64,000 nucleotides of DNA from Aerococcaceae bacterium DSM 111021 (lineage in GTDB: Bacteria > Bacillota > Bacilli > Lactobacillales > Aerococcaceae): the NCBI GenBank assembly GCA_020112395.1, contig JACCEK010000001.1:1-64000 (forward strand). Reading direction: 5' to 3'. The position numbers and the translations under genes were made by a program. Below are positions 36,129 through 44,749 of the stretch, piece after piece (position 1 is the stretch's first letter; each line of letters starts with the position of its first letter). Under the pieces are notes generated by a model, which made no database searches, was not told the DNA's origin, and saw nothing but the letters and a program-made list of their open reading frames with translations.

Positions 36129-36729
36129 TAAAGGAAAAATAAGAGAATTTAATGAAATGTTCAAAAATTCTGATATAGAAGTAAAATCCTTACTTGATTA
36201 TCCTGAAATATCAGAAGTAGAAGAAACTGGAACGACGTTTCAAGAGAATGCACGCTTAAAGGCGGAAACGATTGCAAATGAATTAAAGGTCATAACCTTA
36301 GCAGATGATTCAGGACTTGTTGTACCAGCTTTAAATGGAGCACCAGGGGTATACAGTGCAAGGTATAGCGGTGAGCCCAAAGATGATAAAAGAAATAATG
36401 AAAAATTACTAAAAGAGATGGAACAGTTTGATGATGAGAAGCGAAAGGCTTACTTTCAATCGGTTTTAGTATTAGCTTATCCTGAAAATGAAAGTTTAGT
36501 TGTTGAAGGCAAAGTCGACGGATATATTCTAAAAGAATTAAGTGGTAGTGATGGATTCGGTTATGATCCATTATTCTACTATCCAGAAAAGAAACAATCA
36601 TTTGCAGAAATGACGCTAGAAGAAAAGAATCGAATTAGTCATAGAGCTAATGCGATGAACAAATTGAAAAATAAAATAGACAATTGGATAAAGGGGCTAG
36701 ATATACATGAAAATGATGCTAATAAGTGA
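36103..36729 (+). CDS. rdgB: XTP/dITP diphosphatase (RdgB/HAM1)
   Basis: 208 residues, starting at TTG 8 bases after GGGGAG; a later ATG (36112) is too far from that site. The enzyme removes XTP, dITP and ITP from the nucleotide pool. Family motifs are IASHNKGKIREFNEMF, FQENARLKAETIA, LADDSGLVVPALNGAPGVYSAR and GSDGFGYDPLF. It overlaps murI by 26 bases and the phosphodiesterase by 23 bases, so all three genes are translated from one message. Confidence 0.96.
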   Translation: MIIMIASHNKGKIREFNEMFKNSDIEVKSLLDYPEISEVEETGTTFQENARLKAETIANELKVITLADDSGLVVPALNGAPGVYSARYSGEPKDDKRNNEKLLKEMEQFDDEKRKAYFQSVLVLAYPENESLVVEGKVDGYILKELSGSDGFGYDPLFYYPEKKQSFAEMTLEEKNRISHRANAMNKLKNKIDNWIKGLDIHENDANK

Positions 36730-37222
36730 TAATCATGGACGATGGAAGCAAGTTTACAATATCGTTAAAGAAGTTAGACCTACTGTTGATTATATCTTCC
36801 ATTTAGGAGATTCTGAATTTGAACACGATGATTCTATTTGGGAAATAATCGACGGCGTTGTTCAAGGAAACATGGATAGTACACATCATTATCCGATGGA
36901 ACAGATTATCGAAACGCCAGAGGGTAAGGTCTGTCTAGTACATGGACATCATCAAGGTGTTAATCGTTCCAACAGTGCAGTAATCGATTTAGCTAAAGAA
37001 CGTGGAGCGAAGTTTGTATTTCATGGACACACACATCAATTAAAAAGCGAAATGGTTGATGATATATTATTAGTAAATCCTGGAAGTCTAAACAATTCAA
37101 GAGGAATCCATTCATATAGAACGTATGCGATAGTTAATGTGACAAAAGATAAATATGAAGTCTCATTTTACGATGAAGATATGAAGCTATTAAACGATTT
37201 AACTCAAACATACCTAAGATAA
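36707..37222 (+). CDS. YfcE/MJ0936-type metallophosphoesterase
   Basis: 171 residues. Calcineurin-like metal-binding motifs are clear: SDNHG at the N-terminus, FHLGDSE, VQGNMDS, VHGHHQG and FHGHTHQ. Homologues hydrolyse phosphodiester model substrates, with the natural substrate mostly unknown. Third gene of the murI-rdgB operon, overlapping rdgB by 23 bases. The ATG at 36707 could be replaced by one at 36713, both in frame. Confidence 0.92.
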   Translation: MKMMLISDNHGRWKQVYNIVKEVRPTVDYIFHLGDSEFEHDDSIWEIIDGVVQGNMDSTHHYPMEQIIETPEGKVCLVHGHHQGVNRSNSAVIDLAKERGAKFVFHGHTHQLKSEMVDDILLVNPGSLNNSRGIHSYRTYAIVNVTKDKYEVSFYDEDMKLLNDLTQTYLR

Positions 37223-37259
37223 AAAAAGTGATGAGATTAAAATCTCATCACTTTTTTTA
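37221..37259. terminator. bidirectional terminator between murI operon and mscS
   Basis: AAAGTGATGAGATT/AATCTCATCACTTT stem with A-run before and T-run after. It serves both convergent units. Confidence 0.93.
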
Positions 37260-38126
37260 TTAAACCTCATCATATACTGAACTAGGAATCTTGATTTCCT
37301 GCTCTTGAAGGGCAAGAAGATACTCTCGGTAAAATATACTCGTATGCATATAATCTTCACCTGTTGCCACTTTAAAAGCAATTCGGTAGTTGAAGGTTTG
37401 ATCAACACCACGAACAAAACCAACAATAGTAGGTTCGTCACGCATAACCTCATTGTATTTTTCATAAATCATTTGAGTAATTTGAGCCATTTCTGTTTCA
37501 AAAACATTGAATTCAGTTTCATCTGCAACAGGTATTTCTATTGTAACCTGTCTAGTACTGCGACTTTTATTATTTATAGTTGCAATTAAACTATTCGGAA
37601 CATAATACTTATCGCCGCTTGCAGCTTGAAGGGTAGTTGTTCGTATACCAACATCTTCAATCGTACCAGAGATTTCTTCAGCAGGAATTTCAACGAAATC
37701 ACCAACTTCAAAATAATTTTCAAAAATAATGAAAAAGCCATTAATCATATCATTAATTAAATCTTGAGCACCAAGTCCAATGGCCACACCGGCTATCCCA
37801 GCACCAGCTAATAATGTACCTACTGGAAATCCTAAAGCGGTCAATAAGTAATATACAAATAGAAAATAAAGAATATACATTGAAAAGTTTCGAAGTAATG
37901 TATTGATTGTCTTTATCCGTTGTGGAGACTGCTTACCACGGAAACTAATACGCCCAGCAGGATTAGCATCAAAAAAAGCTTCTACAATATATTTAATAAT
38001 CAAAAAAATAATTGTAATAACCACTAGACGGAATAGAATAGTACCGAAATAAATGATATTTTCAGACGTTTCTTCTGGCATATAATTCCTCAGGATACTT
38101 TCTAAATTAAATTGACCAAAAATCAA
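37260..38126 (-). CDS. small-conductance mechanosensitive channel (MscS family)
   Basis: 288 residues, from TTG behind AAAGGAGTG. Three spans are visible (about 20-42, 68-88 and 95-115). The third carries the pore-helix pattern GAGIAGVAIGLGAQDLINDMINGF, read here as GAGIAGVAIG followed by LGAQDLINDM. A beta domain follows (YFEVGDFVEIPAEEISGTIED), then the C-terminal alpha/beta domain. It opens under membrane tension to release solutes on hypo-osmotic shock. It is monocistronic. Confidence 0.93.
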   Translation of the reverse strand: MIFGQFNLESILRNYMPEETSENIIYFGTILFRLVVITIIFLIIKYIVEAFFDANPAGRISFRGKQSPQRIKTINTLLRNFSMYILYFLFVYYLLTALGFPVGTLLAGAGIAGVAIGLGAQDLINDMINGFFIIFENYFEVGDFVEIPAEEISGTIEDVGIRTTTLQAASGDKYYVPNSLIATINNKSRSTRQVTIEIPVADETEFNVFETEMAQITQMIYEKYNEVMRDEPTIVGFVRGVDQTFNYRIAFKVATGEDYMHTSIFYREYLLALQEQEIKIPSSVYDEV

Positions 38127-38315
38127 TTTATCACACTCCTTTATAAAAATATAACAGAGTCAGAATGATTTAGGTAGTATTTTGCATAAGTAAATCTTCG
38201 CTATAAGTATTTAAAAATAAAAATAAATAACTCAAAAAGTATCCAATTATTTGTACAACATCCTTAAAAATGATATATTTATCCTATAAGAATAGGGAAG
38301 GAGTGAGTAAGAAGT

Positions 38316-38906
38316 ATGACATTAGGAGAACTTGCTGGAATTATTGCAGCGCTTGCATTTGTTGTTTTAGTCATTTTTATCTGTCTAAACTTGTCAAAGT
38401 TATCGCAAATATTAAAAGATGTAAATGAAACGGTGACAAAATTAAATACTACAATTGATGTAGTTACAAAAGATGTTGATAATCTATCGATTGAAGTTGA
38501 AGGTTTATTAAATAAAGCCAATACTCTAGTTGATGATGTAAATGGAAAATTAAGTAAAACTGATCCACTATTCGTCGCTATCGGAGATTTGGGAACATCT
38601 GTTTCAGATTTAAATGATTCAACTAAAAATATGACTTCAAATTTATTGAAGGGTGTAGGGAAAAAACGTCAGTCACCTATTGAAAAATTTGTTAGTTCAG
38701 CCAAAGGGGTAGCTCGTAAAAGACCTACGACTGCTGAGCCAGCACCATCACCTAGAACAGAAGCGTATAATCAACCTGTTACTAAAACGACACCATCAGT
38801 CCCACCCATTGCCCAAGTTGAACGAGATAGTAATGAATCTGAACTATTTGAAATTAAGAATAAACTGGCTTCTAAAACAGCTGGAGAAATTACAATAAAA
38901 AATTAA
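38316..38906 (+). CDS. DUF948 protein (YtxG-like)
   Basis: 196 residues. A single N-terminal span (about 4-24) is followed by a heptad-rich helix (about 25-95; LKDVNETVTKLNTTIDVV) typical of DUF948, then a Pro/Ser/Thr-rich tail ending in a charged segment. The function is unknown. Together with the next gene and ccpA it reproduces the Bacillus ytxG-ytxH-ccpA neighbourhood. It is followed 28 bases later by the YtxH-like gene. The ATG follows AAGGAGTG. Confidence 0.88.
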   Translation: MTLGELAGIIAALAFVVLVIFICLNLSKLSQILKDVNETVTKLNTTIDVVTKDVDNLSIEVEGLLNKANTLVDDVNGKLSKTDPLFVAIGDLGTSVSDLNDSTKNMTSNLLKGVGKKRQSPIEKFVSSAKGVARKRPTTAEPAPSPRTEAYNQPVTKTTPSVPPIAQVERDSNESELFEIKNKLASKTAGEITIKN

Positions 38907-38934
38907 GAGCATAATTACAGAAAGGATGTTTTGA

Positions 38935-39432
38935 ATGAGTAAAAATGGAGGATTTTTCCTAGGAGCATTATTTGGCGCTTCAGTAGCAGGTATCGCAGCA
39001 TTACTTTATGCACCAAAATCTGGTAAAGAATTACGTCGAGATATAGCTGTTGAAGTCGATCAATTTCTTGACAGTGCAAGCGATTATACTGATTACGCTG
39101 TGGAACGTGGTGTTGAATTATATGACGCAGCATACGAAACAACTGAAGATATTAAAGTTAACTTAAAAGACTCAGCTGACCAATTTAAATCTCAATTAGG
39201 CGATATTCGTCAAGAAGCTTCCACAGAATGGGATCGTGTCAAAGAAGACATGAAACATACAAAGGATGAACTTAGCAAAGAAGCTGAGAATTTAAAAGCT
39301 GATGCAGAAGACTTAGGCGATACAATTACTGTTGAAGCCAAAGACTTTGCCAGTGATGTGAGTGACTCTGCACAACACATTCATAACTCTGCTGAAGAGT
39401 CTATGAAAAATGTAGAAAAAGAAGTAAAATAA
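38935..39432 (+). CDS. YtxH-family protein with long amphipathic tail
   Basis: 165 residues. It begins with one hydrophobic span holding the YtxH hallmark (GALFGASVAGIAALLYAPKSGKELR, i.e. GALFGASVAG then LLYAPKSGKE). The other 130 residues are highly charged and helical, with repeated Glu-Lys-Ala-Asp patterns, likely a coiled coil lying in the cytosol. YtxH proteins are associated with general stress in Bacillus. It is the second gene of the DUF948-ytxH pair, followed by a terminator. The charged tail resembles that of the CsbD-like protein at 3007-3510. Confidence 0.88.
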   Translation: MSKNGGFFLGALFGASVAGIAALLYAPKSGKELRRDIAVEVDQFLDSASDYTDYAVERGVELYDAAYETTEDIKVNLKDSADQFKSQLGDIRQEASTEWDRVKEDMKHTKDELSKEAENLKADAEDLGDTITVEAKDFASDVSDSAQHIHNSAEESMKNVEKEVK

Positions 39433-39450
39433 TCATATCTTTTTACTTAT

Positions 39451-39492
39451 GCGGGTAATACATTAATTTAATGTATTATTCGCAGTTTTTTA
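39451..39492 (+). terminator. terminator after the YtxH-family gene
   Basis: GCGGGTAATACATTA / TAATGTATTATTCGC stem with short loop, followed by a T-run. The ccpA promoter region begins immediately after it. Confidence 0.85.
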
Positions 39493-39497
39493 TTGAC

Positions 39498-39558
39498 ATT
39501 TTCATGAAAATATAGGAGTATATACTCTTAGGTCTCTTTAGATCATTTTCATGAAAAC
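39498..39558. promoter_or_regulatory. paired palindromes upstream of ccpA
   Basis: TTTTCATGAAAA occurs twice, at 39499-39510 and 39546-39557, as perfect palindromes 47 bases apart centre to centre. The first overlaps the region after a TTGACA (39493-39498). Spacing near a multiple of the helical repeat is not exact. It looks like a pair of operators for an unidentified regulator. Confidence 0.4.
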
Positions 39559-39584
39559 ATTGCTTAATCCATAACCCACTGGAA

Positions 39585-39598
39585 ATGAAACGCTTGCA
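39585..39598. promoter_or_regulatory. possible cre site upstream of ccpA
   Basis: ATGAAACGCTTGCA matches the last 11 positions of the cre consensus TGWAARCGYTWNCW but not the first three. CcpA autoregulation at such a site is known in other Firmicutes; this instance is a weak match. Confidence 0.35.
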
Positions 39599-39660
39599 AT
39601 AAAAAATGAATTATGATAAATTTACAACAAGTAGATACAAACTGAAAGAAGGTTAGCCCT

Positions 39661-40671
39661 ATGGAAAAACAAACAATTACAATATATGACGTAGCTCGTG
39701 AAGCTGGAGTTTCTATGGCAACGGTATCTCGTGTTGTCAATGGAAATCCAAATGTTAAGCCAAGTACGCGAAAAAAAGTTTCAGAGGTAATTGAAAGATT
39801 AGATTACCGACCAAATGCTGTTGCGCGTGGTTTAGCAAGTAAAAAAACAACAACGGTAGGTGTAATTTTACCGAGTATTACGAATTTATTCTTTTCATCG
39901 TTAGCTCGAGGGATTGATGATATTGCATCGATGTATAAATATAACATCATTCTTGCAAACTCAGATGAAAGCCAAGAAAAGGAAGTTCAAGTATTTAATA
40001 ACTTACTTGCCAATCAAGTTGACGGTGTCATCTTTATGGGACAGAGCGTTTCTGATTCAATCAAGAAAGAAATTGATCGTACATCAACACCTGTTGTTTT
40101 TGCTGGAACATTAGTTGATAATCCAGAATATTATAGTGTTAATATTGATCACACAGTAGCAACAAAAGAAATAACTGCTGAATTATTAGATCATGGACGT
40201 CGTGTAGTGTTGGTTACAGACGAACCTGAATTATTAACATCACAACATCGCTTAGAAGGGTTCAAGGCTGCGTATGCAGAAAAAGGTCTTGAGTTTGATA
40301 ATGACTTAGTGATTCAACAAGGTCTTAAATATACTGATGCTGATAAAGTATTAGAAGAATTACAAAACGTTAAAGCAGATAGTGTTATAGTAAAAGAAGA
40401 TACCTTTGCTGCTGCACTAATGAATGCTGCTTTAGATGCTGGATTTAAAGTTCCAGAAGATTTAGAAGTAATCACTAGTGATAACTCAATCGTAACTGAG
40501 ATTGTACGACCAAAATTAACAAGTATCCAACAACCTTTATATGATATTGGTGCCGTTGCAATGCGTTTATTAACTAAAATTATGAGTAATGAGGAAGTAG
40601 ATGAGAAACAAGTTATCTTACCTTATAAGATTAAACATCGTGGCTCAACAATTCATGAAGAAAATCAATAA
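39661..40671 (+). CDS. ccpA: catabolite control protein A
   Basis: 336 residues. LacI-family regulator that, with HPr phosphorylated on Ser46 as co-effector, controls carbon catabolite repression at cre sites. The helix-turn-helix is at about 6-25 (YDVAREAGVSMATVSRVVNG) and the hinge helix reads RPNAVARGLASKKT. The effector domain contains LDHGRRVVLVTD and the C-terminal MRLLTKIM. The sequence and its place downstream of DUF948-ytxH identify CcpA rather than a sugar-specific paralogue. The ribosome site is GAAAGAAGG. It ends at its own terminator. Confidence 0.95.
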   Translation: MEKQTITIYDVAREAGVSMATVSRVVNGNPNVKPSTRKKVSEVIERLDYRPNAVARGLASKKTTTVGVILPSITNLFFSSLARGIDDIASMYKYNIILANSDESQEKEVQVFNNLLANQVDGVIFMGQSVSDSIKKEIDRTSTPVVFAGTLVDNPEYYSVNIDHTVATKEITAELLDHGRRVVLVTDEPELLTSQHRLEGFKAAYAEKGLEFDNDLVIQQGLKYTDADKVLEELQNVKADSVIVKEDTFAAALMNAALDAGFKVPEDLEVITSDNSIVTEIVRPKLTSIQQPLYDIGAVAMRLLTKIMSNEEVDEKQVILPYKIKHRGSTIHEENQ

Positions 40672-40685
40672 ACTTTATCACAATT

Positions 40686-40730
40686 AAAAAAACCAACCCT
40701 TTGTTGATTTGACAACGGGCTGGTTTTTTT
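40686..40730 (+). terminator. terminator after ccpA
   Basis: AAACCAACCC/GGGCTGGTTT stem, with inner TTGTTG/CAAC pairing, followed by seven Ts. Confidence 0.88.
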
Positions 40731-40920
40731 ATTCTAACAAAATGTAAGGACATAAATGGAGCTATAAGGGCGAAATTTGCGGTTTTAAAACTATATTAGA
40801 CAAAGAGTCACCTGACTAGTGGAGTCTTTGAATAAGGTGAATAATAGTCTGTTCATCCCTGTTGTTCGTCAAACAGGTGAGTACTATCTTAAAATTTTAA
40901 CTTAGAATATTTGGCAAATT
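40731..40920. other. structured intergenic stretch without a gene
   Basis: Between two terminators lie 190 bases with no open frame of note. Imperfect inverted repeats are visible: CAAAGA/TCTTTG around 40800-40830 and CCTGTT/AAACAGG around 40860-40878. A small RNA or a decayed gene are both possible; no motif decides. Confidence 0.35.
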
Positions 40921-40964
40921 AAAAAACACTGAAGTTACCTAATAATAGCAACTTCAGTGTTTTT
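40921..40964 (-). terminator. terminator of the PBP gene
   Basis: AACACTGAAGTT/AACTTCAGTGTT stem; read on the minus strand it is followed by a T-run. Confidence 0.92.
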
Positions 40965-40972
40965 AATCATTA

Positions 40973-43900
40973 TTACCCTTGAACTGATTCAGTTTGTTCT
41001 TCATCAGTATTTGATTCATCATTTTCATCTGGGTTTTCAGTTGTTTCATCTGTGTTAGATTCATCTTCAGTGCTACTATTACTTTCATCACTTTCTTGAG
41101 ATGATGATTGTTGTTGCTGCTGTTGCTGTTGTCTTCTTTGTTGTTCTTGAAGCGAACGAACATTATTCCAAAATAAAGCTAAATCATCTTCAGATGCCCC
41201 TAACATAAAGTCAAACGTTAACTCAGGTGCAGGGCTAGAAACTTTGAATAACTCAGTCTTAGTAGGGCCAGTTATTTGATAAGTACTTCCATTGTGAGTG
41301 AAGTTACCTGGAAGCGTCCCAGTTTGCTCTAATACAGTCTGTTCTTGGACAGAGCTTGGTTGAACAAAGGTTTCATCAGTACCAAATATTTCAGGACGTA
41401 AAGCATATAAATCATTTACAATTCGTGCCCAGTAAATTTGACTACGAACACTTTCACGATCAAATCCATCATTTACGTCAATTGTATAATCTGCATATCT
41501 TGAATCATACCCAATCCAAGATCCAATTGTGATTGATGGGGTAGAAGCAATAAACCAAATATCTTTAGAGTTTTCACTAATACCTGATTTCGCAATCCAA
41601 TCTCCAGGAACGTTCATGTTTTCATTGGCAGTTCGTCCCGTACCTTCAGTCATTGTATCACGTAACATATCTACCATAATATAGTTAGTATCCTCTGAGA
41701 ATATTCTGGTAGGTGCTTCGTTTTGTTGGAATACAACATTGCCAAAAGCATCCTCGATACGATTAATGTAATAACCATCAACATATTCTCCACCATTCGC
41801 AAAAGTAGAAAATGCACGCGTTTGTTCTAATACAGTAGGGCCTGTTGAAACGCCACCCAGTGAGAAAGGTAAGCGTTGTGCATCACTTTCAGTATATGAA
41901 TCGATCGTATTAAAGCCCATACGTTCTATATAATCAATAATAGGCACACCTTGACGGAGCAATTCTTCATAGATTCGAACTGCGGGTATATTATCTGACT
42001 TTAAGAGAGCCGTACGAGCAGTCATTAGGGTACCACTTACTACTTCCCCATAGTTTGTAGGTGCATAAATTTCACCATTATCTAATTCTCTAACAAAAGC
42101 TGTATCAGGAATAATTGTAGCAGGACTAATGATGTTGTTTTCAACCGCTGGTCCATAAACTGCTAAAGGTTTAATTGTAGAACCAGGGGAGCGACGCATT
42201 TGGAATGCGTGGTCAATTTGATTGTTTTCAAAATCAGTACCAGCAACAAAACCAAGTACAGCTCCAGTGTTATTATCGATTGCTACTAAACCAGTTTGTA
42301 CTTCTTCAACGTAATATGTTTCAAAGCCAGTTTCTGGATCGGTATAAACACCGTCATAGACAGCACCTAATTGATCTTCATAAGCTTGTGCTGATTCTTG
42401 TAACTGATCGTAAATCTCTTTGTCGATAGTTGAGTGAACTCTATATCCACCTGTACGTAACTGATCTTCTGCTGCAAAGTAATACTCATTGTACCATTCA
42501 TCATCACTATAGACTTGTTTCCAAGAGTAGCCATCATCTTGGATGTTTAATAACATCAGCTGTTCAATTGCACCATTCATAATAGCTTGATAAAGATATG
42601 ATTGGCGCTCTTCCTCACGTGGCTCTGATGGTAAGAAGTCTTGTGTAATATCATAAGCAATAGCAGTTTCATACTCATTTTTTGTTATTTTCTCTTCACG
42701 GTACATACGATATAAAACTTCATTCATTCGATCAATACCAAATTGAAGAGATTCTTCGTCACGAATTTCACCATTTTGATTATATGGTGTGTAACTATAA
42801 GGATCTTGTGGTAAACCAGCTAAGAAGGCTGCTTGATTCAATGTTACATCATCAGGCGAAACACCAAAGATACCTTCAGAAGCTTTTACAATACCTGCAA
42901 CATTATCGCCATTATTATTTCTTCCAAAAGGGGAAACATTTAAATAGGCTGTTAAAATTTCTTCTTTAGAGAAGTAATTTTCTAATCGAAGAGCTAAGAG
43001 AATCTCGTTTGCTTTTCTAAAGAAAGTAACATCATTCGTAAGCATTTGTTGCTTAACTAATTGTTGAGTAAGGGTAGAACCACCTGTACCTGAACCTGTT
43101 AAGAATGTTTCAAGTACAGCACGAAATAATGCTTTAGGAACTATACCGGGATGCTCTTCGAAATATTCATCTTCTGTAGCTACAAAACCATCTACGATAT
43201 AATCAGATATATCGTTTAGATTAGCAACAGAACGGACAATATCTGTTCGGACATTAGCGATAGGATCTCCATTTGCATAATATAAAGTACTTTGTTGCTC
43301 AAGACGATTAATTTGTTCAGCCATTTCTCGTTGAGTAGGAGGTGGGGTGTTGGATACAAGATTAGCAAAGAATCCAATTCCTGCTCCACCAATTAAGGCA
43401 CCTGCTAAAACAATAATAATAATGATGTACATAATCAGTCGTTTAATAACATTGAATGTAACATTCATGCCGAAAAATGTTTTATCTTTTAGAGAAAAGT
43501 TTTTAAGTGAATATTTTTCTTTTCTTTCTTGACGACGTTTTTCTCTCTTCGCTACTTTATCATCAATGGGTTCATCGTTTGGCTGATGATCACTAGCCAA
43601 AGCCCCGACAGTCATAGTGGGTGCAGCTAGGAATGCATTACTATCGTTATCTTCATGATCTGAGGAAGAAGATACTACATCTTGATTATCAGGACTAAAC
43701 ACATGAATCGAATCCATGGAAGAGGACCAGTGTTCGTCAGGAAAAACTACCTTATCACCGTTTTGATTATCATTTGATAAAGTACTTTCCTCATTTAACT
43801 TTGTTTCGTTGTTATTTGGCATTGAATAAGCTAAATCGATACCATCCAAATCATCACTGTAATTGTCAGAAACTGTATTAGTGTCTGATAAATCATGCTT

Positions 43901-44719
43901 TACGTCTTCTGTTTTCGAAACTGAATTTGAGGTCATAGATTTGTATGAATCTTCTATTTCTATGTTTGTACTCATACTTTCTAACTGTTTTATTCTCTCT
44001 TTACGACGTCTCTCACGCTCAGCAAACAATTGATCCGGACTAGGAAAGTCAGAATCATTAGTCTGAGAAAAATCAGCATTAACATTTGATTCTTCGAATG
44101 ACTTATCTGTTTTTTTCGGAATTGGATTAGTGGTATAACTAACTTTATCTGAATATAAGCTCTCAGCATTTAATTGATTACCCTCATTTAAACGAGAAGG
44201 AGAATTGTCAGCGAGTTTACTTTGTTCTCTTACTATTTTTCTTTTACTAGCATCGTCTCTGATTGGTATATCATTCGTTTGGAGAGAAGCTCTTTTTGCT
44301 CGTTCATTTAAATTTCGACTTTTAGCCGATTTTATATTTGAATAGTCAGAAGAGGGTGCCTCATTTGTATCAGTAAATAGCTTTTGGACTCTTTTGATTG
44401 AACGATTTAACATTATTGAAGATCTATTGGGTTCAATCATATCACCTTGTGATTCACTAGGTTTATTTGCTTCGAGTTGTTTATTGAAATCCGAATCAGA
44501 TGCTTCTTCCTTCTGGTTATCAGTATAGCGTTCTTTTTGTTCATCTTGAAATTTCTCATAAAAGCTATCCCACTTTGTGGAAGAAGAGTGTTTTATTGAT
44601 TCTTTTGAGTTTTCAGAGTTAACTTGATGAGTAGATTGGTTATCTTCAATAGGCTCGTCAAATGAAATGTCAAAAAAATTATTATCTTTAGAATTATTTT
44701 TTGAATTTTTATCAGTCAT
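40973..44719 (-). CDS. class A penicillin-binding protein with long acidic cytosolic extension
   Basis: 1248 residues, against about 700-900 for the family. Residues 1 to about 425 are Asp/Glu/Ser/Asn-rich, hydrophilic and presumably disordered in the cytosol. They end in a basic patch (KREKRRQERKEKY) just before the membrane span (about 430-455). The glycosyltransferase (GT51) follows with ATEDEYFEEHPGI near 511 and GGSTLTQQLVKQQ near 548. The transpeptidase has SxxK at 847-850 (STIK), SDN at 908-910 and KSG at 1044-1046, all intact. The last 70 residues are an extracellular Gln/Ser/Glu-rich tail with eight consecutive Gln. It polymerises and cross-links peptidoglycan. The sequence resembles PBP2A/PBP1A-type enzymes; GpsB, a known partner of PBP N-termini, is encoded at 50530. 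Confidence 0.93.
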   Translation of the reverse strand: MTDKNSKNNSKDNNFFDISFDEPIEDNQSTHQVNSENSKESIKHSSSTKWDSFYEKFQDEQKERYTDNQKEEASDSDFNKQLEANKPSESQGDMIEPNRSSIMLNRSIKRVQKLFTDTNEAPSSDYSNIKSAKSRNLNERAKRASLQTNDIPIRDDASKRKIVREQSKLADNSPSRLNEGNQLNAESLYSDKVSYTTNPIPKKTDKSFEESNVNADFSQTNDSDFPSPDQLFAERERRRKERIKQLESMSTNIEIEDSYKSMTSNSVSKTEDVKHDLSDTNTVSDNYSDDLDGIDLAYSMPNNNETKLNEESTLSNDNQNGDKVVFPDEHWSSSMDSIHVFSPDNQDVVSSSSDHEDNDSNAFLAAPTMTVGALASDHQPNDEPIDDKVAKREKRRQERKEKYSLKNFSLKDKTFFGMNVTFNVIKRLIMYIIIIIVLAGALIGGAGIGFFANLVSNTPPPTQREMAEQINRLEQQSTLYYANGDPIANVRTDIVRSVANLNDISDYIVDGFVATEDEYFEEHPGIVPKALFRAVLETFLTGSGTGGSTLTQQLVKQQMLTNDVTFFRKANEILLALRLENYFSKEEILTAYLNVSPFGRNNNGDNVAGIVKASEGIFGVSPDDVTLNQAAFLAGLPQDPYSYTPYNQNGEIRDEESLQFGIDRMNEVLYRMYREEKITKNEYETAIAYDITQDFLPSEPREEERQSYLYQAIMNGAIEQLMLLNIQDDGYSWKQVYSDDEWYNEYYFAAEDQLRTGGYRVHSTIDKEIYDQLQESAQAYEDQLGAVYDGVYTDPETGFETYYVEEVQTGLVAIDNNTGAVLGFVAGTDFENNQIDHAFQMRRSPGSTIKPLAVYGPAVENNIISPATIIPDTAFVRELDNGEIYAPTNYGEVVSGTLMTARTALLKSDNIPAVRIYEELLRQGVPIIDYIERMGFNTIDSYTESDAQRLPFSLGGVSTGPTVLEQTRAFSTFANGGEYVDGYYINRIEDAFGNVVFQQNEAPTRIFSEDTNYIMVDMLRDTMTEGTGRTANENMNVPGDWIAKSGISENSKDIWFIASTPSITIGSWIGYDSRYADYTIDVNDGFDRESVRSQIYWARIVNDLYALRPEIFGTDETFVQPSSVQEQTVLEQTGTLPGNFTHNGSTYQITGPTKTELFKVSSPAPELTFDFMLGASEDDLALFWNNVRSLQEQQRRQQQQQQQQSSSQESDESNSSTEDESNTDETTENPDENDESNTDEEQTESVQG

Positions 44720-44749
44720 TGATTCACCATCTTCCTGTTTATATTATTT

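Noticed and set aside
37305-37589. A 94-codon frame opposite mscS
   Set aside because: The mscS frame has full family similarity; the opposite frame is Cys/Phe/Ile-rich without a ribosome site.
42205-42969. Frames opposite the PBP gene
   Set aside because: Low-complexity products rich in Gln and His, as expected from the antisense of an intact PBP gene.
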